64,000 nt of DNA from an uncultured Dorea sp. (GTDB lineage Bacteria; Bacillota_A; Clostridia; Lachnospirales; Lachnospiraceae): the NCBI GenBank assembly GCA_910579015.1, contig CAJTRO010000003.1, positions 1 to 64,000 of the forward strand, written 5' to 3'. The position numbers were made by a program, and so were the translations under genes. Each line of letters begins with the position of its first letter. Position 1 is the stretch's first letter. The notes beneath the pieces are model-generated. The model searched no databases. It saw only the letters and a list, made by a program, of their open reading frames with translations, and was not told the DNA's origin. Of this stretch, positions 1 to 8,668 are shown piece by piece.

Positions 1-112
1 GTTCAGGGTCCTTTGTGTACCGGGCAGCCATGTGGAGCTCGTTCAGGACTTTGTATTGATAGTCGCCCTCAACCTGAAACAGCATCCGTTTTTCCATTTC
101 GTTTAATTCCAT
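1..112 (-). CDS. Integrative-element hypothetical protein, N-terminal fragment
   Basis: Reading leftward, an open frame begins at the ATG complementary to 110-112 and runs off the window edge after 37 codons, starting MELNEMEKRMLFQVEG. A GAGAAAGGAG ribosome binding site sits six bases upstream. The sequence resembles small accessory proteins that I associate with conjugative elements of gut Firmicutes, but I cannot name the family. Its position next to a disrupted recombinase gene fits it being at the end of an integrative element that continues to the left. The assignment to a mobile element is inference; the open frame and ribosome binding site are seen. Confidence 0.6.
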   Translation of the reverse strand, partial: MELNEMEKRMLFQVEGDYQYKVLNELHMAARYTKDPE

Positions 113-142
113 GTGAATCTCCTTTCTCTTGAAAATGGGTAT

Positions 143-215
143 AAAAAAAGGGCGCCCACCTATAAAAGTGAAACGCCCACGGCAATCAGCGGTCAGGCAA
201 TACACCGGACCGCTG
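143..215 (-). promoter_or_regulatory. Two-hairpin leader upstream of the left-edge gene
   Basis: On the minus strand a perfect 8-bp hairpin (CAGCGGTC at 187-194 with GACCGCTG at 208-215) is followed by a 5-bp GGGCG/CGCCC stem (174-178 with 150-154) and seven Ts (143-149). This hairpin followed by a terminator-like stem, placed just before a gene, is the arrangement of an attenuated leader. Function is inferred only from structure. Confidence 0.4.
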
Positions 216-227
216 GCACTATTAAAT

Positions 228-360
228 TTTGTCGTTAATGAAACAGCCTCCTTTTTTCGATATTTTTCTCGCCATATTTCAACTTGGAAAAGGAATTGAA
301 TAAATGACGGCAAACGCTCAAACCCCTTGAAAATAAAGGCTTTTTCCGTTTGTCGTTATT
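228..360. repeat. Repeats near the mobile-element end
   Basis: The decamer TTTGTCGTTA occurs directly repeated at 228-237 and 349-358. In addition AATGACGGCAAACG at 303-316 is an imperfect inverted copy (12 of 14) of the segment at 347-360. Such repeats close to an element end are typical of recombinase arm-binding sites. The element boundary itself is probably just before 370, where homology to a recombinase reading frame starts. Confidence 0.45.
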
Positions 361-369
361 ATACCGTAA

Positions 370-534
370 CGGCATATGTTTGCTACCATTTTAATAGAGC
401 AGGGAGTATCATTGGCGAAAATATCTGGTTTGTTAGGACACAGTTCTGTAAATACTACTTTTGAATATTATTGTGATGTTATGGATGAAAAAGAAAGAAT
501 TATTGCGTTTATGAATGATACATTTGAACTATAA
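370..534 (+). pseudogene. 3' remnant of a tyrosine recombinase gene
   Basis: The frame from 370 encodes 54 residues beginning RHMFAT and containing LLGHSSVNTT and FEYYCDVMDE, which match the C-terminal catalytic part of tyrosine recombinases: the R-H of the HxLRH box, the GHSS box with its histidine, and a tyrosine about nine residues later. An in-frame TAA lies immediately upstream at 367-369 and no start codon or earlier domain is present. The rest of the gene was either deleted or separated by insertion of the element whose end lies to the left. The break falls within the HxLRH catalytic motif. It ends 18 bp before the intact recombinase, so the two may once have been a tandem pair. Confidence 0.7.
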
Positions 535-552
535 AGAGAAAGGGAATATAGT

Positions 553-1836
553 ATGAAGTTTGATTTGAAAATGCAACAGTATATCGATTGGAAAATCTAT
601 AATGTAACAAAAATTAAGAATAGTTATGGATATCGTGTTGTATTGATCTATATGGATGGGAGCCGGATTTCACAGCAGAAATCAGGGTTTGCTACAAAGA
701 AAGCGGCTGGTATTGATCGTGATAAGACAATGGGAGAGTTGTATGCAGGAACTTATGTTGTGTACCCGAATGTAAAAGTTAAAGATTTCTTATCATTCTG
801 GTTGGAAGAGGAGATGCGTACTCGAATTACAAGTGGATCCTATGAGACTTATCATAATATCGTTTATAATCATATTATTCCATCGATTGGTGGTATCAAA
901 ATGACAGAAGTAAAGAGAAGCCATGTGCAGACAGTTTATAATGAAACGGTTTCATATTCGATTTCAATTGCTAGACTTGTAAAAACAGTTATGAATACTT
1001 CTATGCGATATGCATTAAATAAAAAAATAATTGCTGTAAATCCGGCAAAGGGGGTGACATTACCTAAGCGGGTAGAGAAAAAGGGATATCATACCCGAAA
1101 TATTGATGTGAAAAGGACTTTAAATGTTGAGCAGATATTAACTTTGATTAATGCAAGTAAAGATACTCCTATTCATATGCAAGTATTGTTTGCAGTATTA
1201 TTAGGTTTGCGACGATGTGAAATTAATGGTGTTAAGTATTCGGATATTGATTATATCAATAGAACATTAAAGGTACAGAGGCAGCTGGGGAAAAAACCAA
1301 ATACGACAGCAGGAGATTTTCCGGCAAAAACGTTTACAAAGCAGGAGATTGGACTAAAAACCGCTTCCAGCTACCGAACTATTCCTATTCCAGATTATGT
1401 ATTTGAGGCAATTTTGGAGGAACGAAAGATATATGAGAAAAACCGTAGACGTAGGCCGACAACCTTCCAGGATTTAGATTTTATATGTTGTTCTAGCTAT
1501 GGACGGCCTAGAAGCAAAGATTTCCATTGGAAACATTATAAGAAACTTTTGCAGGAAAATGGCCTGCCGGATATAAGATGGCATGATTTGAGAAGTAGTT
1601 TCTGCACTGTATTGTTGAAAAATAATTTTAATCCGAAAGCGGTGTCACAGTTAATGGGACATGCAAAAGAAATAATTACAATAGATGTATATGGTGATAC
1701 AGCAGAGATTATAGAAGATTGCTTGGAAGCGCTGCAGCCTTTTATAGATGATGTGATACCAGAATCTAAAGCAGAAGAAAATACAGATTTTTCTAATGAT
1801 ACTTATATGGATTATTTGGAAACGTTCCTTATATAG
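553..1836 (+). CDS. Tyrosine recombinase (phage/ICE-type integrase)
   Basis: This 427-residue protein has the three-part integrase layout: an N-terminal arm-binding region (about 15-70), a SAM-like core-binding domain (about 73-165) and a catalytic domain (about 185-385). The catalytic residues can be read directly: R220 in LGLRRCE, K269 in the LKTASSYR turn, H344 and R347 in HDLRSSF, H370 in LMGHAKE and the nucleophile Y380 in TIDVYG. It should catalyse site-specific integration and excision of a mobile element. The start follows an AAAGGG ribosome binding site. The frame is AT-rich compared with the chromosomal genes from 2188 onward, in keeping with acquisition. It is followed by a hairpin terminator and by a set of short repeats that may be its binding sites. 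Confidence 0.9.
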   Translation: MKFDLKMQQYIDWKIYNVTKIKNSYGYRVVLIYMDGSRISQQKSGFATKKAAGIDRDKTMGELYAGTYVVYPNVKVKDFLSFWLEEEMRTRITSGSYETYHNIVYNHIIPSIGGIKMTEVKRSHVQTVYNETVSYSISIARLVKTVMNTSMRYALNKKIIAVNPAKGVTLPKRVEKKGYHTRNIDVKRTLNVEQILTLINASKDTPIHMQVLFAVLLGLRRCEINGVKYSDIDYINRTLKVQRQLGKKPNTTAGDFPAKTFTKQEIGLKTASSYRTIPIPDYVFEAILEERKIYEKNRRRRPTTFQDLDFICCSSYGRPRSKDFHWKHYKKLLQENGLPDIRWHDLRSSFCTVLLKNNFNPKAVSQLMGHAKEIITIDVYGDTAEIIEDCLEALQPFIDDVIPESKAEENTDFSNDTYMDYLETFLI

Positions 1837-1888
1837 ATGTTGGAAAGAATAGGGGGATAAAAAAGCAGAAGATTGCCAAGGAAAAAGC

Positions 1889-1942
1889 CAATATAAAAAA
1901 GTGCAGAACAAATGTTCATTTTGCTCTGTACTTTTTATATTG
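1889..1942. terminator. Hairpin terminator after the integrase
   Basis: A long imperfect inverted repeat (arms from 1889 and to 1942, each about 22 nt, with one bulge and G-U pairs) surrounds an 8-9 nt loop and contains A-rich and T-rich arms on either side. It could stop transcription in both directions between the integrase and uvrB. Confidence 0.55.
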
Positions 1943-1975
1943 TTGGTGCTATACTATAAAAGCGATGCGCAAGAA

Positions 1976-2138
1976 GATTTGTGACTTTCGTTATATAGCG
2001 TAATGCCTTGTGTTATTTGGTATTACGGTATTAAAAAAAAGTGGATTTGTGACTTTTATTCGTGTAATTGGAAAAGTTCGCCTATAAGCCAACTAAAAAA
2101 ACAAAAATTACACGAATAATATCTGAAATTACACGAAT
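1976..2138. repeat. Short repeats between integrase and uvrB
   Basis: The gene-free stretch 1837-2187 carries two repeat families. GATTTGTGACTTT occurs near 1976 and again at 2044. ATTCGTGTAATT (2058-2069) is followed by two inverted copies, AATTACACGAAT, at 2106-2117 and 2127-2138. The last two are spaced exactly 21 bp, two helical turns. They could be recombinase arm sites, an attachment region, or operators acting on uvrB. No gene was seen in this stretch apart from a frame extending uvrB upstream, rejected because it lacks a ribosome binding site. Confidence 0.5.
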
Positions 2139-2187
2139 TTTGTGGCTGATAGTAGTCATAACAATTTCGCGAAAGAGAGGATTTTCT

Positions 2188-4170
2188 ATGTCAGAGTTCA
2201 AATTACAAGCACCATACAAACCAACAGGAGATCAGCCGCAGGCGATTGAAGCACTGGTCAAAGGCTTTAAAGAAGGCAATCAATTCCAGACTTTACTAGG
2301 GGTTACGGGTTCCGGCAAGACGTTCACGATGGCAAATGTGATACAAGCCTTGCAGAAACCGACACTCGTAATTGCCCATAATAAGACGCTTGCGGCTCAG
2401 CTATACGGAGAATTCAAGGAGATGTTCCCTGAGAATGCGGTGGAGTATTTTGTGTCCTACTACGATTACTACCAACCCGAGGCCTACGTCCCTTCCTCCG
2501 ACACCTACATCGCCAAGGACTCATCCATCAACGACGAGATCGACAAGCTCCGCCACTCCGCCACAGCGGCATTATCGGAACGCCGTGACGTGATCATCGT
2601 GGCAAGCGTATCCTGCATCTACGGTCTTGGTTCCCCCATTGATTACCAGAACATGGTAATCTCCCTGCGACCGGGTATGATCAAAGACCGGGATGAGGTG
2701 ATCAAGAAGCTTATCGAGATACAGTATGACCGCAATGAGATGGATTTTAAGCGAGGAACCTTCCGCGTCCACGGGGACGTATTGGAAATCATCCCCGCAC
2801 TCTACGAGAGCCTTGGATACCGGATTGAATTTTTCGGCGACGAAGTAGACCGGATCACAGAGATTGATATCCTGACAGGAGAGGTCAAGAATGAATTGAA
2901 CCATGTCGCAATCTTCCCGGCATCCCACTATGTGGTGTCTAAAGACAGTCTGGATCGGGCGATCAAGGAGATTGAGGCAGAACTGGAAGAGCAGATTAAG
3001 TATTTTAAAGGAGAAGGGAAGCTTTTAGAGGCTCAGAGGATCTCTGAGCGGACGAATTTTGATATAGAGATGATGCGGGAGACAGGATTCTGTTCAGGAA
3101 TTGAGAATTATTCCCGGCATTTGACCGGACTTGCGCAGGGGCAGCCGCCGCACACATTGATCGATTATTTTCCAGATGATTTTATGATAATGATCGACGA
3201 ATCTCATAAGACTGTGCCGCAGATCGGGGGCATGTATCACGGCGACCAGTCAAGGAAATCAACGCTGGTAGAATATGGCTTCCGTCTTCCGTCGGCAAAG
3301 GACAACCGCCCCTTGAACTTTGAAGAATTTGAAGGTAAGATAGATCAGGTGATGTTTGTTTCTGCAACCCCAGGTCCGTATGAGGAGCAGCATGAACTTC
3401 TCCGGGCGGAGCAGGTGATCCGGCCTACCGGTCTTTTGGATCCGGAGGTTGAGGTGCGTCCGGTGGAAGGACAGATCGATGATCTGGTGGGTGAAGTGAA
3501 TAAGGAGATCGGTAAGAAGAATAAGGTGCTGATCACGACATTGACGAAGCGGATGGCAGAAGATCTTACGGATTATATGCGGGAGATCGGGATTCGTGTC
3601 CGTTATCTCCACTCGGATATTGATACGCTGGAACGGACGGAGATTGTCCGGGATATGCGTCTGGATGTTTTCGATGTACTTGTGGGAATCAATCTGTTGA
3701 GAGAAGGTCTGGATATACCGGAGATTACGCTTGTGGCGATCCTGGATGCAGACAAGGAGGGCTTCCTGCGTTCGGAGACGTCCCTGATCCAGACGATCGG
3801 GCGTGCGGCGCGTAATGCAGACGGGCACGTGATCATGTATGCTGATACGATCACGGATTCTATGCGCCTTGCGATTGAAGAGACTGAGAGACGCCGGAAG
3901 GTGCAGATGCAGTATAATGAAGAGCATGGCATTACTCCTCAGACGATCAAGAAGAGTGTACGAGACCTGATCGCCGTGTCGAAGAAGGTTGCGGCAGAGG
4001 AACTCCGAATGGAGAAAGATCCGGAGTCCATGAGTAAGAAAGAGCTGGAGAAGCTGATCCAGGATCTGACAAAGCAGATGAAGAAGGCTGCGGCAGAATT
4101 GAATTTTGAGGCTGCGGCAGAATTGAGAGATAAACTTGTTGAGTTAAAGAAAATGCTGAATGACCTGTAG
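2188..4170 (+). CDS. uvrB: UvrABC system protein B, excinuclease subunit
   Basis: UvrB receives damaged DNA from UvrA, verifies the lesion and recruits UvrC for incision in nucleotide excision repair. The 660-residue product has Walker A GVTGSGKT at 39-46, the damage-probing beta-hairpin YYDYYQPEAY at 91-100, helicase motifs including MIDESH, and the C-terminal UVR domain that contacts UvrC. The ATG at 2188 follows AGAGAGG; an upstream TTG extension to 2068 is poorly supported. uvrA follows 202 bp downstream. An oddity is a patch of strongly C-ending codons at about 2455-2830, unlike the rest of the gene, which may reflect local recombination. The gene is otherwise intact and of normal family length. 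Confidence 0.97.
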   Translation: MSEFKLQAPYKPTGDQPQAIEALVKGFKEGNQFQTLLGVTGSGKTFTMANVIQALQKPTLVIAHNKTLAAQLYGEFKEMFPENAVEYFVSYYDYYQPEAYVPSSDTYIAKDSSINDEIDKLRHSATAALSERRDVIIVASVSCIYGLGSPIDYQNMVISLRPGMIKDRDEVIKKLIEIQYDRNEMDFKRGTFRVHGDVLEIIPALYESLGYRIEFFGDEVDRITEIDILTGEVKNELNHVAIFPASHYVVSKDSLDRAIKEIEAELEEQIKYFKGEGKLLEAQRISERTNFDIEMMRETGFCSGIENYSRHLTGLAQGQPPHTLIDYFPDDFMIMIDESHKTVPQIGGMYHGDQSRKSTLVEYGFRLPSAKDNRPLNFEEFEGKIDQVMFVSATPGPYEEQHELLRAEQVIRPTGLLDPEVEVRPVEGQIDDLVGEVNKEIGKKNKVLITTLTKRMAEDLTDYMREIGIRVRYLHSDIDTLERTEIVRDMRLDVFDVLVGINLLREGLDIPEITLVAILDADKEGFLRSETSLIQTIGRAARNADGHVIMYADTITDSMRLAIEETERRRKVQMQYNEEHGITPQTIKKSVRDLIAVSKKVAAEELRMEKDPESMSKKELEKLIQDLTKQMKKAAAELNFEAAAELRDKLVELKKMLNDL

Positions 4171-4372
4171 GATTAAGAGTGATAAGGGAACGTGTACATT
4201 TTCCGGAAAGCTGTCTCGGCATAGTCTGTGACGGCAGGATATGGAACAGTTCGGCCTGATGTTTTCAGAATTATAGAAAACCGCAGTATTGTCCAGCAAA
4301 AGTAAGCTAAAAATATATCAGGACAAAGACAGTAAATATAGAAGAATGGATATATTCCGGGAAGGATAAAGC

Positions 4373-7219
4373 ATGGCAAAGAAAAGGGACAATAAACAAT
4401 TTATAAAAATAAGAGGTGCGAACGAGCACAATCTGAAGAATATAGATCTGGATATTCCGAGAGACGAATTGGTAGTGCTGACCGGACTGAGCGGTTCGGG
4501 CAAATCGTCTCTGGCATTTGATACTATTTACGCAGAAGGCCAGAGACGATATATGGAGTCGCTGTCTTCTTATGCCAGACAGTTTTTAGGGCAGATGGAG
4601 AAGCCGGATGTGGAGAGTATTGAGGGCTTGTCACCGGCGATTTCCATTGACCAGAAATCAACAAACAGAAATCCGAGATCTACAGTAGGGACAGTAACAG
4701 AGATATATGATTATTTCCGGCTTCTTTATGCCAGAATAGGTATTCCCCACTGTCCGAAATGCGGAAAAGAGATTAAGAAGCAGACGGTTGACCAGATGGT
4801 TGATCAGATTATGGAACTGCCGGACAGGACAAAGATACAGTTACTGGCGCCTGTCGTCCGCGGCAGGAAGGGGACACATGCCAAGCTGTTTGAGCGTGCC
4901 AAGAAGAATGGATATGTCCGTGTGCGTGTGGATGGTAATCTCTATGAGCTGTCAGAGGAGATTGCTTTGGATAAGAATATCAAGCATAATATTGAGATTA
5001 TCGTGGACCGTCTGATGGTCAGGGAAGGGATTGAGCAGAGACTGACAGACTCCATCGAAACAGTTCTGGGATTGGCAGAAGGATTGTTGATTGTGGATGT
5101 GATGGACGGTGAGCCGATCAATTTCAGCCAGAGTTTTTCGTGTCCGGATTGCGGGATCAGTATCGAAGAGATTGAGCCAAGAAGTTTTTCGTTTAACAAT
5201 CCTTTTGGAGCGTGTCCGGAATGTTTTGGACTGGGATATAAGATGGAATTTGACGAGGATTTGATCATTCCGGATAAGAGTCTCAGCATTATGGAAGGCG
5301 CGATCACGGTGATGGGATGGCAGTCCTGTAACGATAAAAAGAGTTTTTCGAATGCGATTCTTGAGGCATTGTGTCAGGAATATCATTTTTCTCTGGATAC
5401 ACCTTTTAAGGATTATCCAAAGAAGATACATGATGTGCTGATCCATGGGACGAATGGCAAAGAGGTGAGAGTATACTACCGGGGACAGCGGGGAGAAGGG
5501 GTATATGATGTTGCTTTTGAAGGGCTTTTGCGTAATGTGGAGAGGCGATACAGAGAGACTTCTTCAGAGTATTCAAAAGCAGAGTATGAGGAGTTCATGC
5601 GGATTACGCCATGCCATGAATGTAAAGGGCAGAGGCTGAAGCCGGGTGCTCTTGCGGTTACGGTGGGAGATAAGAATATTGCGGAACTGACGGCGCTGTC
5701 TATTGAGCGTCTGCAAGAATTTCTTGATCAGTTGGAGTTGAACCAGCAGCAACTGCTGATCGGAGGGCAGATATTAAAGGAGATCAGGGCACGGATTCAG
5801 TTTCTGATGGATGTCGGGCTTGATTATCTGACACTTGCCCGGGCGACGGGAAGTCTGTCGGGAGGTGAAGCGCAGAGGATCCGGCTGGCGACGCAGATTG
5901 GCTCCGGACTGGTAGGGGTTGCATATATTCTGGATGAGCCAAGTATCGGTCTGCATCAGAGGGATAATGATAAGCTTCTGGGAACGCTGAAGCATTTGAG
6001 AGATTTGGGGAATTCCGTCATTGTGGTGGAGCACGATGAGGATACTATGCTGGAGGCAGATTATATTGTAGATATCGGGCCTGGTGCCGGTGAACATGGC
6101 GGAGAGGTTGTGGCTCAGGGCAATGCAAAGGAGATCATGAAGAATAAGAGCTCTGTTACGGGTGCATATCTGAGCGGCAAGATACGCATACCAGTGCCGG
6201 CAGAGCGTGCGAAGCCGTCAGGCTGGCTTAAAGTAACCGGAGCACAAGAGAATAACTTGAAGAATATAGACGTTGAATTTCCGCTTGGGATCATGACATG
6301 TGTGACAGGAGTATCCGGATCAGGAAAGAGCTCTCTGGTCAATGAAATCCTCTACAAACGTTTGGCGAGAGAATTGAACCGGGCGCGGACAATTCCGGGC
6401 AGACATGACGCCATTGAAGGAATGGATAAGCTTGATAAGGTTATCAATATTGACCAGTCGCCGATCGGACGGACGCCCAGATCGAATCCGGCTACCTATA
6501 CAGGAGTTTTTGACCTGATCAGAGATTTATTTGCGTCAACGGCGGATGCCAAGGCAAAAGGCTATAAGAAGGGACGTTTCAGCTTCAACGTTAAGGGAGG
6601 AAGATGTGAGGCGTGCAGCGGGGACGGGATTCTTAAGATAGAGATGCATTTCCTGCCGGATGTCTACGTGCCCTGTGAGGTTTGTGGCGGCAAGAGGTAT
6701 AATCGCGAGACATTGGAGGTAAAATATAAGGGGAAAAGTATCTATGATGTTCTGAACATGACCGTAGAGGAGGCATTACATTTCTTTGAAAATGTGCCGA
6801 GTATACGGAGGAAGATGGAGACGCTGTATGATGTGGGACTGTCATATATCCGTCTGGGACAGCCTTCTACAACCTTATCAGGAGGAGAGGCGCAGAGAAT
6901 CAAGCTTGCGACAGAGCTCAGTAAGCGCAGTACAGGCAGGACTATTTATATTCTGGACGAGCCGACGACAGGTCTGCATTTTGCGGATGTCCACAAACTG
7001 ACGGAGATCCTGCGCCGTCTGTCTTCGGACGGGAATACGGTGATTGTGATCGAGCATAACCTGGATGTGATTAAGACGGCAGATTATATTATAGACATCG
7101 GGCCGGAGGGGGGCGACAGAGGCGGTACTGTGATCGCAAAGGGAACCCCGGAGGAAGTGGCGCAGAATCCGGTATCCTATACCGGGAAGTATATTGAGTC
7201 TGTGTTGCAGAAAGCATAG
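4373..7219 (+). CDS. uvrA: UvrABC system protein A, excinuclease ATPase
   Basis: UvrA is the damage-scanning ABC-type ATPase dimer that loads UvrB. The 948-residue protein has the duplicated architecture: first Walker A GLSGSGKSS near residue 31, zinc-binding cysteine pairs (CPKCGKE, CPDCGIS, CPECFGLG), first ABC signature SLSGGEAQR, then the second Walker A GVSGSGKSS, the second zinc module (CEACSGDG with CEVCGGKR) and second signature TLSGGEAQR with Walker B ILDEPTTGLH. The ATG follows GGGAAGGA. It lies downstream of uvrB on the same strand, the usual order in Clostridia; the 202-bp gap contains no obvious hairpin. Confidence 0.97.
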   Translation: MAKKRDNKQFIKIRGANEHNLKNIDLDIPRDELVVLTGLSGSGKSSLAFDTIYAEGQRRYMESLSSYARQFLGQMEKPDVESIEGLSPAISIDQKSTNRNPRSTVGTVTEIYDYFRLLYARIGIPHCPKCGKEIKKQTVDQMVDQIMELPDRTKIQLLAPVVRGRKGTHAKLFERAKKNGYVRVRVDGNLYELSEEIALDKNIKHNIEIIVDRLMVREGIEQRLTDSIETVLGLAEGLLIVDVMDGEPINFSQSFSCPDCGISIEEIEPRSFSFNNPFGACPECFGLGYKMEFDEDLIIPDKSLSIMEGAITVMGWQSCNDKKSFSNAILEALCQEYHFSLDTPFKDYPKKIHDVLIHGTNGKEVRVYYRGQRGEGVYDVAFEGLLRNVERRYRETSSEYSKAEYEEFMRITPCHECKGQRLKPGALAVTVGDKNIAELTALSIERLQEFLDQLELNQQQLLIGGQILKEIRARIQFLMDVGLDYLTLARATGSLSGGEAQRIRLATQIGSGLVGVAYILDEPSIGLHQRDNDKLLGTLKHLRDLGNSVIVVEHDEDTMLEADYIVDIGPGAGEHGGEVVAQGNAKEIMKNKSSVTGAYLSGKIRIPVPAERAKPSGWLKVTGAQENNLKNIDVEFPLGIMTCVTGVSGSGKSSLVNEILYKRLARELNRARTIPGRHDAIEGMDKLDKVINIDQSPIGRTPRSNPATYTGVFDLIRDLFASTADAKAKGYKKGRFSFNVKGGRCEACSGDGILKIEMHFLPDVYVPCEVCGGKRYNRETLEVKYKGKSIYDVLNMTVEEALHFFENVPSIRRKMETLYDVGLSYIRLGQPSTTLSGGEAQRIKLATELSKRSTGRTIYILDEPTTGLHFADVHKLTEILRRLSSDGNTVIVIEHNLDVIKTADYIIDIGPEGGDRGGTVIAKGTPEEVAQNPVSYTGKYIESVLQKA

Positions 7220-7309
7220 AATGTAAGATGCTTTTGAGGTATCTATCAATAATTCCATGCAGGAAAGCATTCGGCTCTCAGAGGGCAGTTATAAGAATCG
7301 GAAGGTGCA

Positions 7310-7341
7310 CCCTGATTGTACAAGATTTTCGTTTATCAGGG
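7310..7341 (+). terminator. Weak hairpin after uvrA
   Basis: CCCTGAT at 7310-7316 and ATCAGGG at 7335-7341 form a 7-bp stem with an 18-nt loop about 90 bp after uvrA. There is no T-run, so termination is uncertain. The remainder of the gene-free stretch 7220-7678 contains the promoter at 7413 and otherwise nothing I can identify. Confidence 0.3.
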
Positions 7342-7412
7342 CTGTATCTGTCGAATGATGGGTAAAATGCAGTAATTGGATAAGCTTCACAAAGATTTAA
7401 GTAAAAAAGGGC

Positions 7413-7441
7413 TTTCCATTTTCTGTAAAGTTGATTATAAT
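7413..7441 (+). promoter_or_regulatory. SigA-type promoter for the mreB-recD2-comFC group
   Basis: TTTCCA (7413-7418), a 17-nt spacer and TATAAT (7436-7441) form a good vegetative promoter about 240 bp before the MreB-like gene, implying a long untranslated leader. Confidence 0.55.
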
Positions 7442-7678
7442 GAAACGAGCACAAAAGAGTGTGGAGAAATGATCAGCCAAAGATGATTTTAAAGTAGAGC
7501 TGTGCAGAAGTAAGGACAGCCGAAGCGGAATGTAAAATGCGTGAAATTAAGATAAATGAAAGTTATCTACAAAAGAGACGCACAGGAATAAGTTAAATAA
7601 ATAATGATTATAGAGATACGCAAGAGTCAAGTCAACAAATGATAATCATATAGATAGCATAGGGAAAGGGGAAGTAAG

Positions 7679-8668
7679 ATGTCAGTAGATATCGGAATTG
7701 ACTTGGGAACTGCCAGTGTCCTGGTCTATGTTAAGGGAAAAGGCGTCATATTGAAGGAGCCGTCTGTGGTTGCCTATGACAGGGATACGAATGCGATAAA
7801 AGCGATTGGTGAAGAAGCACGTCTGATGTTAGGAAGGACGCCGGGGAATATCGTTGCGGTCCGTCCGTTGCGGCAGGGAGTCATTTCAGATTATACGGTG
7901 ACAGAGAAGATGATAAAGTACTTCGTTCAGAAGGCATTGGGGAAACGGACGTTTAAGAAACCGCGGATCAGCATATGTGTGCCCAGCGGTGTAACAGAAG
8001 TGGAGCGCAAGGCTGTGGAGGAAGCAACCTATGCGGCGGGAGCCAGAGAGGTGAATCTGATTGAAGAACCGGTGGCGGCGGCGATCGGTGCAGGGATCGA
8101 TATCTCGAAGCCATGCGGTAATATGATTGTGGATATTGGAGGAGGAACCGCTGACATTGCAGTGATTTCCCTGGGAGGAACCGTGGTGAATTCCTCGATC
8201 AAGATTGCGGGAGATGATTTCGACGAAGCCATCGTCCGCTATATGCGCAAGAAGCACAATCTTCTGATTGGCGAGCGGACGGCAGAGGATATTAAGATCA
8301 AGATTGGCACGACCTATCCGTTGATCGAGGATGAAGCGATAGAAGTAAGGGGGCGTAATCTGGTGACAGGGCTTCCGAAGACGGTGACAGTAACATCTCT
8401 TGAGACGGAGGAGGCTCTGCGCGAGCCGACAGGCCAGATTGTGGAAGAAGTGATCAATGTGCTGGAGCGTACACCGCCGGAATTATCTGCGGATATTTTA
8501 GACCGCGGTATTATGCTTACCGGAGGAGGCTCCATGCTCAGGGGATTAGAGGAACTGATAGAGGAAAAGACTGGAATCAATACAATGACTGCCGAAGATC
8601 CGATGAAGGTGGTTGCGATCGGAACGGGGCAGTTTGTGGAGTTGGTCAGCGGGCGAAAAGAATTCTGA
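7679..8668 (+). CDS. mreB: MreB/Mbl-family actin-like cell-shape protein
   Basis: The 329-residue protein has the actin-fold signatures of bacterial MreB: phosphate-1 loop GIDLGTASV at the N-terminus, phosphate-2 DIGGGTADIAV around 158, and the adenosine-binding GIMLTGGGSMLRG near 280. It should polymerise at the membrane and organise lateral wall synthesis. It is not followed by mreC and mreD, which suggests a second MreB paralogue (Mbl-like) and not the mreBCD operon copy; the precise paralogue is uncertain. The start follows AAAGGGGAAG. Its stop codon overlaps the recD2 start by one base (TGATG), so the two are translationally coupled. Confidence 0.88.
   Translation: MSVDIGIDLGTASVLVYVKGKGVILKEPSVVAYDRDTNAIKAIGEEARLMLGRTPGNIVAVRPLRQGVISDYTVTEKMIKYFVQKALGKRTFKKPRISICVPSGVTEVERKAVEEATYAAGAREVNLIEEPVAAAIGAGIDISKPCGNMIVDIGGGTADIAVISLGGTVVNSSIKIAGDDFDEAIVRYMRKKHNLLIGERTAEDIKIKIGTTYPLIEDEAIEVRGRNLVTGLPKTVTVTSLETEEALREPTGQIVEEVINVLERTPPELSADILDRGIMLTGGGSMLRGLEELIEEKTGINTMTAEDPMKVVAIGTGQFVELVSGRKEF

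Noticed and set aside
2068..2187. Upstream TTG start extending UvrB by 40 residues
   Set aside because: It has no ribosome binding site, would include the operator-like repeats, and canonical UvrB begins near the 2188 ATG.
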